From Oxalobacteraceae bacterium (GTDB taxonomy: Bacteria > Pseudomonadota > Gammaproteobacteria > Burkholderiales > Burkholderiaceae_D), in the NCBI GenBank assembly GCA_947446335.1, contig CANFGA010000005.1, positions 1-24,349 of the forward strand: DNA of 24,349 nt, given 5' to 3'. This document shows, one piece after another, positions 15,342 through 23,407 of this stretch. The notes under the pieces are model-generated. The model worked only from the letters and a program-made list of their open reading frames with translations. It did no database searches and was not told the DNA's origin. The first letter of the stretch is position 1. Each line of letters begins with the position of its first letter. The translations under genes and the position numbers were made by a program.

Positions 15342-16508
15342 TCATTTTTTAACGATTTTTTTTATGATTCTATCGACATGGATGATTGCAGACTTGGCTG
15401 CCATCACCATTTTTCCATGTAAATCATGTATCCTAAGAAAAATTCTATTTTTTATTGAATTTTTAAAAATTAATACATATCCTCGTTCTTTCGTTATGTT
15501 TGAAGATTGATAGGTATGTCCTGGAACGCCATAGCCAAGATCGATGCAAGAGAATTTGAAGGATGTTGTCAGGTCTTCTATGGCAAGATGAAGAATGGAT
15601 GTTCCTATTGAAAAATCAGGCAACTCGCTGGAATAAAAAATATTATGTATGTGAAAAACTTTGCTTGAATGCGTTCCAAAAATGAGCGCAGCCGGAGCCA
15701 TGCCACATTCAAGTACATAGCAAAGAAGCAAGTTCCTGCTTGCCAGTAACTTGCATTTTTCTTCGCTTAAAAAAACATGTCTTTTTTCTTCAGGAACCAG
15801 ATGCTCGATTGCTGACATCAGGCGAGTCACGTCCGACGATTGCTCAATCCTGTGCAACGAGAGTGTGCCGCAATGCTCTTGCAACAGCCGGATCTGTCGA
15901 TTCAGGTTATAGCGTTTTTTTGCGCTGAATTGTTGCAAATACAAGTCGAAACTGGAAAACAATGGAATGGTATGGCATTGACGCCAGCCGTCGACTGCGT
16001 ATGTGCAGAATTTTTCCGATATCACCGCTGAATGTCGAATGGAATTCCACAGCCTGGATGCAGAAGGGAGCGTTGCCATGCAGACGGCCTGACAACCATC
16101 GAATTGGCTCAGCAAATGAATGATAATTTTCTCGATCAGATCAGGTTCGGCAGGCGCCAGCGGAATACTTCCAAGTAATCCAACGACTTGAAATTTTTTT
16201 TGTCCCCATTTTTTCGATCCTGCTTGAAACACCATCGTCTCATCCCGGATTCGCACCGGCATGATGCCCACCAGTTGATCATCATCGGTTCTGGTGATCG
16301 AAAATATTTTCAGTCGGCTCTTGTCGTTGCTGGTTTCAAGCAAGAAATTGAAGAATTCTGGTGTCTGATATATCGCATCCTGGCTTTCTCCTTGCGCCAG
16401 CAATCGATTCCATTTCGCCAGAAAGAATTTCTCCTGCAACCTGTCAGTGGCAATGTCAAACCGATATTTTGGCGTTTCATTTTCTTTGCTGGGCTGAATC
16501 ATCATCAT
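15342..16508 (-). CDS. FemAB/CelD-type acyltransferase (GNAT superfamily)
   Basis: 388 residues with the double-GNAT look of FemAB and CelD/BcsL proteins. Points are ESQDAIYQTPEFFNFLLETS near the N-terminus, LVGIMPVRIRDETMVFQAGS, the basic FSAKKRYNLNRQIRLLQEH in the middle (the SxKxRYNLxR signature), then LLLCYVLECGMAPAALIFG and IDLGYGVPGHTYQSSNITKE near the end. Members transfer an acyl or aminoacyl group to an amino sugar or to peptidoglycan; which one is not readable. Three consecutive ATG codons (16500-16508) could start it; there is no strong ribosome binding site. It follows the GT-CapK fusion gene by 34 bases. Like its neighbour the methyltransferase it is AT-rich. It is the complete counterpart of the acyltransferase start at the left edge. 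Confidence 0.8.
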   Translation of the reverse strand: MMMIQPSKENETPKYRFDIATDRLQEKFFLAKWNRLLAQGESQDAIYQTPEFFNFLLETSNDKSRLKIFSITRTDDDQLVGIMPVRIRDETMVFQAGSKKWGQKKFQVVGLLGSIPLAPAEPDLIEKIIIHLLSQFDGCQAVCMATLPSASRLWNSIRHSAVISEKFCTYAVDGWRQCHTIPLFSSFDLYLQQFSAKKRYNLNRQIRLLQEHCGTLSLHRIEQSSDVTRLMSAIEHLVPEEKRHVFLSEEKCKLLASRNLLLCYVLECGMAPAALIFGTHSSKVFHIHNIFYSSELPDFSIGTSILHLAIEDLTTSFKFSCIDLGYGVPGHTYQSSNITKERGYVLIFKNSIKNRIFLRIHDLHGKMVMAAKSAIIHVDRIIKKIVKK

Positions 16509-16542
16509 GATTGACGGGGAAATAGTAAAAACTATAAAAAAA

Positions 16543-18996
16543 TTACACGGCGACCTTGCTGATCACATAACGAAATTTCCCCGATGCCTCGGCGGCAATT
16601 TCCAATACTTCATCGATGACGATAGTAACCGAGGCACCGAGTCTGGCCTTGAAGCGGGCTTCGATCGTCCGGCACAGTGCAGCATCGAGCGCCGGTGTGG
16701 CGACGATCAGAATTCGCGTTTGCTGCAGCGTTTCCTGGATGATCTTGAAGGCTTGCACCTGAGGCAAATCGCGCAAGATGTAAATGAGCGCCAGGCCGTG
16801 CATGACGGTGCCGTCTTGCGCGACGATGAAATCGGTGCTGCGCCCTTCGATCTGCTTGAGCAGCGGCAAGCCGCGCCCGCAGCTGCACGGTGCGCTGTCG
16901 AGGATGCCGACATCACCGGTGGCGTAGCGGATGAAAGGGAAGTCGCCGGTGGCCAAATGGGTGACGACGATCGCGCCCGGCTGACCATCGGCCACCGGAT
17001 TACCCTGGGGATCGACGATTTCGACGATGATGTCTTCGGCCGTGATGTGCATTCCCCCTTGCGGACATTCATGGGCGATGAAGCCGGCATCGCGCCCCCC
17101 ATAGCCATTTGCGACCGGGCAGCCGAAAGTGGCAGCGATCTGTGCGCGCTGCTCGTCATACAGGCGCTCGGCGGTGACAAAGGCGACGCGTACCCCGATA
17201 TCATCGAGCGCCACGCGCTGTGCGCTGGCATGGCGCGCGATATGGGACAAGGCCGACGGATAGCCAAACAACATGCTGGGCCGGCTGCGGCGCATGCGCT
17301 GCAGCAGCTGATCGAGCCGCTCTTGCGACATCTGGAATGCCGGCCATAAACTGGTACGAAACAGCCGGTCGCGCCATGCCCGCAAACGATCCTGAGCCTG
17401 CAATTCGATCGGCGAGCCCCAGACCACCAGTTCACGATCGCCGATGTCGACACCCCACCAGCGCGTGGCTCGCCATTTTGCAGCGACATCGTGGCTGACC
17501 CGTTGTTTTCCTATGTAAAATACCAGTGGCTCGCCGCTCGACCCTCCGGTGTTGAAGCGGGCCAGGTCCTGCGCGATATCGGACTTGAAGTCGTCGCAGT
17601 TAGCGCGGATGTCCGCCTTGGTCAACAGCGGCAGGCGGGTGAGATCGTTCAGCGTGGACAGCCTTGATGGATCAAAACCGATGCGCTTGAACAGGGCGCG
17701 GTAATACGGGACATGCTTGCCTGCATGCGCGAGCAACGTGTGCAAGCGTTCCAGTTGCAACGCTCGCAGTTGCTGCGGGCTGTGCCATTGCGACTGTTCC
17801 ATCCGCAATCGCAGTGCGGTGCTGGCATGCCCCTTGATGCGCTCATGCAAGGGAAACAGCAGCTTTGATACCAGGGCACAGTAGCGGCTGCGACGAAGTG
17901 GCTGATGCAGCACGCGCCGGTATTGCGCCAGCAGCATGGGCGCCACTTGCGGCCAGCCAAATTGCTGGACGAAGGCATGACCGGCCGCTGCGATCCGGCG
18001 TGCCCTGGCCGGCGCTAGCAAGAGCGCCAGCGCCGCCTGTGCCATGGCCTGCGGGTCACCCGGCGCCACCAGCAAGGCTGTTACATCATGTTGCAACAAG
18101 GCTGGAATGCCACCCACGTCGGTGCTCACGATCGGTACGCCGCAGGCGAGCGCTTCCAGCACCGAGTTTGGCATGTTGTCGACCAGGCTGGGATTGAGGA
18201 CCAGCGCTGCGCTGCGATACAGTGCGGCCATCGCCCCGTGCTCGATGCTGCCCGGGAACGCAACGGCAGAGTCGACGCCTAGTTGCATTGCCAAGTGCTC
18301 CAGCATCGAGCGTTCGGGACCGCAGCCGGCGATGCACAGTCGTGCTTGCGGTAACGTGACCTTGATGATGGCGAAGGCGCGCAATGCGTTGGCATTGTCG
18401 TAAATCGCTTCCAGGTTGCGCGCCACCAGCAGCAACGGGGCATCGGCAGATGGGACATTGGCGGGCACGCCGGGTACAGCCGCAGAGAAGCGGTCGACAT
18501 CGATGATGTTGGGCACGATGCTGGCACAAAAGCCGTGTCGCGCGAAGACGTCAGCAAGATAGCAAGAAGGCACGATGATCGCATCGGCCCGATTCAAACT
18601 GAGTGCAACCAGATACCTTTGCTGACAAAAAAAGCGGTCAGCTTCGCCGCCGCGGTAGTTGACGACGATGCCTTTGCCCCTGATGCGCGCGATCCAGATC
18701 GCCGGCGCAGCAAACAGGTGCCACGACTTGCCCGAGTTGGCCATCACATGAAACAGATCGACCTGATCGGCCGCGCGCCACAGGCGCCGCAGATAATTCG
18801 TCAGACGCAAGGCCGCACGCAAGCCTTTGATATTGGCGGCCCAGGCTGGCCAACAAGGGGCGTTGACCGGGACCAATTGGACTGTGGCGCCGCTCGCTTC
18901 GAGCAGACTCGATAGCTGCAGAGTCTGGTTGGCCATGCCCCCCGCTGGCGGAGGCAGCGGGCCGACCAGAGCGATGCGCAAGGTGGAGAACGTCAT
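16543..18996 (-). CDS. Fused GT4 glycosyltransferase and CapK/PaaK-like adenylate-forming protein
   Basis: 817 residues in two parts. Residues 1-365 form a GT4 glycosyltransferase: LRIALVGPLPPPAGGMANQT at the start, SIVPNIIDVDRF near 160, and LNPSLVDNMPNSVLEALACG near 268-286, where Asp replaces the first Glu of the E-x7-E motif, as is common in the family. After a linker (about 366-410), residues 411-817 match phenylacetate-CoA ligase/CapK proteins: HVPYYRALFKRIGF, the nucleotide-binding FNTGGSSGEPLVFY (481-494), GYPSALSHIARHA, NGYGGRDAGFI, FPFIRYATGDVG (687-698) and a CSCGRGLPLL site (704-713). The adenylate-forming half should activate a carboxylate; its substrate is unknown. ATG at 18996 overlaps the previous stop in ATGA. 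An upstream in-frame start would overlap the preceding gene by over 100 bases and is rejected. Confidence 0.85.
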   Translation of the reverse strand: MTFSTLRIALVGPLPPPAGGMANQTLQLSSLLEASGATVQLVPVNAPCWPAWAANIKGLRAALRLTNYLRRLWRAADQVDLFHVMANSGKSWHLFAAPAIWIARIRGKGIVVNYRGGEADRFFCQQRYLVALSLNRADAIIVPSCYLADVFARHGFCASIVPNIIDVDRFSAAVPGVPANVPSADAPLLLVARNLEAIYDNANALRAFAIIKVTLPQARLCIAGCGPERSMLEHLAMQLGVDSAVAFPGSIEHGAMAALYRSAALVLNPSLVDNMPNSVLEALACGVPIVSTDVGGIPALLQHDVTALLVAPGDPQAMAQAALALLLAPARARRIAAAGHAFVQQFGWPQVAPMLLAQYRRVLHQPLRRSRYCALVSKLLFPLHERIKGHASTALRLRMEQSQWHSPQQLRALQLERLHTLLAHAGKHVPYYRALFKRIGFDPSRLSTLNDLTRLPLLTKADIRANCDDFKSDIAQDLARFNTGGSSGEPLVFYIGKQRVSHDVAAKWRATRWWGVDIGDRELVVWGSPIELQAQDRLRAWRDRLFRTSLWPAFQMSQERLDQLLQRMRRSRPSMLFGYPSALSHIARHASAQRVALDDIGVRVAFVTAERLYDEQRAQIAATFGCPVANGYGGRDAGFIAHECPQGGMHITAEDIIVEIVDPQGNPVADGQPGAIVVTHLATGDFPFIRYATGDVGILDSAPCSCGRGLPLLKQIEGRSTDFIVAQDGTVMHGLALIYILRDLPQVQAFKIIQETLQQTRILIVATPALDAALCRTIEARFKARLGASVTIVIDEVLEIAAEASGKFRYVISKVAV

Positions 18997-20219
18997 CGCT
19001 GCCTGGCCGAGATCAAGCCGGCGTAGACGTCGGCATAGCGGGCCACGCTGGCACGCCAGTTGCGCTCGGACTCGACATAGGCGCGCGCAGCCAGGCGCAG
19101 CGCCGGCCATGTTTCGGGGTGCAGAAACAAGCCCAGCAGGGCTTGAGCCAGCGCATCGACATCGTCAGCCTTGAACAGGATGCCGGTTTCTCCATCGCGG
19201 ATCAATTCGCGGTGACCGCCGACATCGGAAGCGGCCACCAGACGTCCTTGCGCCATCGCCTCTAGCGGTTTCAATGGGGTGACCAGATCAGTGAGGCGCA
19301 TCTGCCGACGCGGATAGACCAGCACGTCGATCAACGCGTAGTAATTGGCAATGTTCTGGTGTGGCACGCGCCCGGCAAAGACCACGCTGTCGTTGATGCC
19401 CAGGCGCGCGGCCAATGCCTTCAATTGCTGCTCTTGCGGGCCGCCGCCAACGAGCAGCAGGCGCAGCTGTGGCAGGCGCTCTTGCATCTGCGGCAGCGCC
19501 TGCAGCAGCAGGGTCAATCCCTCGTAATCGTAAAACGAGCCGATGAAACCAGCCACCGGGTGGCCAGCCAGGCCCAGCGTGTGCGCCAGTTGCGGATCCG
19601 GCACAGCCTGCGTGCCGAAATTGTCGATATCGACGGCATTCGGGATGACCGTGATCTTTTTTCCCGGTATGCCGCGCGCGCGGATGTCGGTGCGCAAGCC
19701 TTCGCAAATCGTGGTCACCGCATCGACCCGGCGCAGCACGTGACTTTCCAGGGCCCGCGTCAAGCGATAGCGCACGCCACCCTCGACACTGGTGCCATGG
19801 TCGCTCGCTGCATCTTCCCAGAATGCCCTGATTTCATAGACGACCGGAATGCCCAAGGCACGCCCCACGCGCAGCGCTGCGATCGCATTGAGCGAGGGCG
19901 AGTGAGCATGCAATATGTCAGGGCTGGACATTTTTGCAATCTGGTACAGGCGCTTGGTCAAGCCATCGATGACGCCATATTGTCTCAGTGCTGGCAGCCT
20001 GGCCCACAGATGCTTGCAGGCTGCCGTGCGAAAGAAATGCCAACCATCGACTTGCTGCAAGGACGCGGCAGGCTCATCTTGCGGCGTGCCTTGCTTGGCA
20101 CTGGTCAGGTGGATCGTGTGCCAACCCATTGCGCGTTGCTGCTTCAAAATGGCCAGCGTTCGAAAGGTGTAGCCGCTCTGTAGCGGTAACGAGTGATCCA
20201 GTATGTGCAGAATGCGCAT
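18993..20219 (-). CDS. Exosortase A-associated GT4 glycosyltransferase (Daro_2409-type)
   Basis: 408 residues. The N-terminus MRILHILDHSLPLQSGYTFR is the hallmark of the PEP-CTERM/exosortase A-associated glycosyltransferase group. Other points are DILHAHSPSLNAIAALRVG, GIPVVYEIRAFWEDAASDHG, ITVIPNAVDIDNF, GFIGSFYDYEGLTLLLQAL and DLVTPLKPLEAMAQGRLVAA in the C-terminal donor lobe. It transfers a sugar in the cytoplasmic assembly of the exopolysaccharide repeat unit. ATG at 20219 is chosen over 20264 because of GGGAG four bases upstream and the conserved first strand. It overlaps the GT-CapK gene by four bases and follows the amidotransferase by 72 bases. Confidence 0.9.
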   Translation of the reverse strand: MRILHILDHSLPLQSGYTFRTLAILKQQRAMGWHTIHLTSAKQGTPQDEPAASLQQVDGWHFFRTAACKHLWARLPALRQYGVIDGLTKRLYQIAKMSSPDILHAHSPSLNAIAALRVGRALGIPVVYEIRAFWEDAASDHGTSVEGGVRYRLTRALESHVLRRVDAVTTICEGLRTDIRARGIPGKKITVIPNAVDIDNFGTQAVPDPQLAHTLGLAGHPVAGFIGSFYDYEGLTLLLQALPQMQERLPQLRLLLVGGGPQEQQLKALAARLGINDSVVFAGRVPHQNIANYYALIDVLVYPRRQMRLTDLVTPLKPLEAMAQGRLVAASDVGGHRELIRDGETGILFKADDVDALAQALLGLFLHPETWPALRLAARAYVESERNWRASVARYADVYAGLISARQR

Positions 20220-20291
20220 GCAACTCCCGGTATGGTCATTGGTCAATTTTCTCATCATCAACAAAAATGCAGCACTGCCTGTTGATCGATC

Positions 20292-22214
20292 TCATGCCGC
20301 CGCCTGCTCGCTGGCCAGAGCTTGTTCGAGCACAGTGCGCAAGAACGATTCGAACATCAGCAGCGTCCATAGCGCCGAACTGTGATCGTGCCGCCCCGAT
20401 TGATGTTGAGCCAGCAATTGTTGAACATAGTCCATGTTGAAGATTCCACTCTGCTGCAGCGTCTTGCCCATCAACGCATGCTGCAGCCGCAGTCGCAACG
20501 GACCGCGCATCCATGTCGCCAGCGGTACGGCAAATCCCATTTTCTTTCTATATAGTAATTCCTGCGGCAGATAAGGCAGCAGCGCCTTTTTCAACAGATA
20601 CTTGCCTTCCGTGCCGCGCAATTTCAAATCGGCGGGCAGGCTGGACATCCATTCGACCAGTTGATGGTCGAGCAATGGCACACGCACTTCCAAGCCGTGG
20701 GCCATGCTGGCACGATCGACCTTGGTCAGGATGTCGCCGGGCAGATAGGTTTTCAAGTCCAGGTATTGGACGCGCGACAAAGGGTCTTCGGTCGGACAAG
20801 CGCGGGCATGGCGATGCAACACTTCCACGGCGCGATACTGGTTCAGACTGCGCCTGAAATGCGGCCTGAACAGGCGCTCGCGCATCGCATCGTTGAAGAT
20901 CGAGATACCGTGAAAATAGGCTGCCACAGAATCGCGCGCCAGCGCTTCAAACGTGGTCTTGGCGCGCAATGGCTTGGGGGCCCAGTCCGCTTTTGGATAA
21001 ATTTTTCCCATCATGCCAAAAAGCGGGCGGCGCACGCTCATGGGCAGCATCGCGCGCAGCCGCTCTTCATGCAGATGCCAGCGATAACGCCGATAACCGG
21101 CCAGGTTTTCATCGCCGCCATCACCGGATAGCGCGACCGTGACACGCTGGCGTGCCAGTTGGCACACGCGGTAAGTCGGCAGCGCAGAACTGTCCGCAAA
21201 CGGCTCATCATAGAGCCGCGCAAGCTGGTCGATCAGATCCACTTCATGCTGCTCTACCTGCTGCGCATGGTGCTCGGTTCGATAGCGGCGCGCTACCATC
21301 TCGGCATAGCCCGCTTCATTGAAATTGGGGTCGCCAAACGAAATCGAGCAGGTATTGACCGGTGCATCCATGCTTTGCGCCATCATGGCTACCACTGCGC
21401 TCGAATCGACACCGCCGGACAGGAAGGCACCGAGCGGCACTTCGGCCACCAGGCGGATCTCGACCGCTTCGCGCAGGCGTGCGATCAATTCGTCGCCAGC
21501 TTGCGCTTCGCTGATGGTCGAGTCGAGCTGGAACGGGATATCCCAGTAGGGTTTGGGCAAAGGCAAGGCTTGCGCGCGGCGCAGGCACAAGGCGTGGCCA
21601 GGTGCCAGCTTGCGGGCTTGCTTGAAAATGGTGCGCGGTTCCGGCACATAACCATAAGCAAAATAATCTTCGATCGCCAGCGGATCGAGTTCGCGCAATA
21701 GATCCGGATCGGCCAGCAGTGCCTTCAGTTCGGAGCCGAAGATCAGTTTTCCGTTGCCGAGCTGGGCATAGTAGAGCGGCTTGACGCCGAGCCGGTCACG
21801 CGCCAAAAACAGCGTTTGCTGATTGCGATCCCATATGGCAAAGGCAAACATGCCGCGAAAATGCTCGACGCAGCGCTCGCCCCATTGCTCCCAGGCGTGA
21901 ACGATCACCTCGGTATCACTGTGGGTGCGAAAGCGATGGCCGGCTTGCGCCAATTGCTGCATCAGCGCCTTGAAATTATAGATTTCGCCGTTGAAGACGA
22001 CCACCACGCTGCCGTCTTCATTGAAAAGTGGTTGCTGGCCGCTGGCCAAGTCGATGATCGAGAGGCGCCGATGGCCGAGCCCGATGCCCGGCTCGAGATG
22101 CAAGCCACCCTCGTCGGGGCCACGATGCAGCTGGCTTTGGTTCATCTTGTTCAGCAAGGACTGGTCTATCGCGTCCTTGCCATACAGATCGAAGATGCCG
22201 ACGATTCCACACAT
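20292..22214 (-). CDS. XrtA-associated asparagine synthase-like glutamine amidotransferase
   Basis: 640 residues in two domains. Residues 1-190 are class II glutaminase: Cys2 nucleophile in MCGIVGIFDLYG, HRGPDEGG, FNGEIYNF and SDTEVIVHAWEQWG. The synthetase domain has the ATP-pyrophosphatase P-loop GAFLSGGVDSSAV (262-274), then ALSGDGGDENLAGYRRY and TKVDRASMAHGLEVRVPLLD. Members adenylate a carboxylate and amidate it with ammonia from glutamine; the exosortase A version is thought to act on a polysaccharide precursor such as a uronic acid, which is inference. Length and both active sites look intact. AAAGGATC lies just upstream of the ATG. It begins 11 bases after the sugar-transferase stop. 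Confidence 0.92.
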   Translation of the reverse strand: MCGIVGIFDLYGKDAIDQSLLNKMNQSQLHRGPDEGGLHLEPGIGLGHRRLSIIDLASGQQPLFNEDGSVVVVFNGEIYNFKALMQQLAQAGHRFRTHSDTEVIVHAWEQWGERCVEHFRGMFAFAIWDRNQQTLFLARDRLGVKPLYYAQLGNGKLIFGSELKALLADPDLLRELDPLAIEDYFAYGYVPEPRTIFKQARKLAPGHALCLRRAQALPLPKPYWDIPFQLDSTISEAQAGDELIARLREAVEIRLVAEVPLGAFLSGGVDSSAVVAMMAQSMDAPVNTCSISFGDPNFNEAGYAEMVARRYRTEHHAQQVEQHEVDLIDQLARLYDEPFADSSALPTYRVCQLARQRVTVALSGDGGDENLAGYRRYRWHLHEERLRAMLPMSVRRPLFGMMGKIYPKADWAPKPLRAKTTFEALARDSVAAYFHGISIFNDAMRERLFRPHFRRSLNQYRAVEVLHRHARACPTEDPLSRVQYLDLKTYLPGDILTKVDRASMAHGLEVRVPLLDHQLVEWMSSLPADLKLRGTEGKYLLKKALLPYLPQELLYRKKMGFAVPLATWMRGPLRLRLQHALMGKTLQQSGIFNMDYVQQLLAQHQSGRHDHSSALWTLLMFESFLRTVLEQALASEQAAA

Positions 22215-22225
22215 GGTGATCCTTT

Positions 22226-23407
22226 CTATTGGGAGTGCTTCTCGTTGTTACCAGCCATCAGGGCGTCATACACAGCAAGATAGCCATCGGCCATCGCCGG
22301 CAAGCTGTAGTGTGACAACACCGCGCGCCGCGCCCGCATTCCGTGCTGCTCGGCCAGTCCCGGAGCGCTGCAATAGTTGCTGATGGCCAGCGCCAGCAGT
22401 TCCGGTGCCAGCGGGGCGACCAGGGCGCCGGTGTAGCCAGGCTGCACCAGATCGACATTACCACCGACCGCAGTGGCGACGACTGGCAAGCCGGAAGCCA
22501 TCGCTTCCAGGATGGTGTTGGAACTGCCTTCGGTCAGCGATGGTAGAACGAACAGATCCATCGAGCGCATCAGTTGCGCGATATCGTCGCGCGCACCCGG
22601 CAGCCAGGCCATCGCGCTGAGCCCGGCTTCTTCCAATAGCGCCTGGCATTGGCTGCGGCACGGCCCTTCGCCGATGATCATCAAGCGCAGTTGCGGCCAC
22701 TGGCCATCGGCCACCAGCAGTACGAAGGCGCGTACCAGCGTGGCGAAATCCTTGGCATCGATCATGCGTCCGACGCTGCCGATGACGAATGTGTCTTCGC
22801 GCAGAAATCCGGCTGGCCCGACCGTGGCGGCCGGCCCCAGGCGTGGATGAAATTGCACACTGTCGACGCCGTTGTTGATCTGTGTCACGTGCGTGGCAGG
22901 CACTCCGATGCTCTCGATCAGCCAGCGCTGCAAGTCCAGGCTGACGGCGATGAAATGGCCGACCAGAGGGCGCAGCAATTGGCGCAACAAGCGGTGCTTG
23001 CGGTTCTTGCCATCGACATCGTTTGCGTCGCGGCCGTGTTCGCTATGCACGCGCAGCTTGATGCCGGCCGCCAGCGCCAAGAGTTGTCCTTCGAGGCTGG
23101 CCAGATTGCGGGTATGGATCAAGGTCGGTTGCAGCCGTTTCAAGGTTCGATACAGATGCAGGTAATGGCGCCAATCCTTGCCCTCGCGCTTGTTCAGTGC
23201 AATGATTTCAACACCCTGGGCCTTGATCCTTTGATGAAAATGTGAAAAATCCTTCAGGCAGACGATCGCATGGCGATAGCGTTCCGGTGGCATCTGATTG
23301 ATCAGGTTGATCAATCCATTTTCAAGCCCGCCCACGTCGAGGCGATGGATCAGGTGCACGATCAAGGGCGCCTGTGCGGGGCCGGGGTGCTCAGTTGACG
23401 GCAGCAT
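22226..23407 (-). CDS. XrtA-associated sugar transferase (PEP-CTERM/EpsH1 system, GT4)
   Basis: 393 residues. The features I associate with the XrtA-linked sugar transferase are IVHLIHRLDVGGLENGLINL near residue 16, LIHTRNLASLEGQLLALAAG, RVHSEHGRDANDVDGKNRKH, INNGVDSVQFHPR, FVIGSVGRMIDAKDFATLV and the donor-site FVLPSLTEGSSNTILEAMAS. That last segment keeps both Glu residues of E-x7-E. It adds a sugar during repeat-unit assembly. The ATG at 23407 overlaps the end of xrtA by 17 bases and has AAGG eight bases upstream, so these two genes are translationally coupled. Tight linkage of xrtA, this transferase and the amidotransferase is typical of this system. Confidence 0.92.
   Translation of the reverse strand: MLPSTEHPGPAQAPLIVHLIHRLDVGGLENGLINLINQMPPERYRHAIVCLKDFSHFHQRIKAQGVEIIALNKREGKDWRHYLHLYRTLKRLQPTLIHTRNLASLEGQLLALAAGIKLRVHSEHGRDANDVDGKNRKHRLLRQLLRPLVGHFIAVSLDLQRWLIESIGVPATHVTQINNGVDSVQFHPRLGPAATVGPAGFLREDTFVIGSVGRMIDAKDFATLVRAFVLLVADGQWPQLRLMIIGEGPCRSQCQALLEEAGLSAMAWLPGARDDIAQLMRSMDLFVLPSLTEGSSNTILEAMASGLPVVATAVGGNVDLVQPGYTGALVAPLAPELLALAISNYCSAPGLAEQHGMRARRAVLSHYSLPAMADGYLAVYDALMAGNNEKHSQ

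Noticed and set aside
16507..17349. A 280-residue plus-strand open frame opposite the CapK-like domain
   Set aside because: It is antisense to the well-conserved adenylate-forming domain and has shadow-like composition.
18997..19110. N-terminal extension of the GT-CapK fusion
   Set aside because: It overlaps the upstream glycosyltransferase by more than 100 bases and has no strand or signal features. The ATGA overlap and conserved LRIALVGP start favour 18996.
19359..20183. A 274-residue plus-strand open frame opposite the Daro_2409-type transferase
   Set aside because: The opposite frame has strong family motifs throughout; this frame has none.
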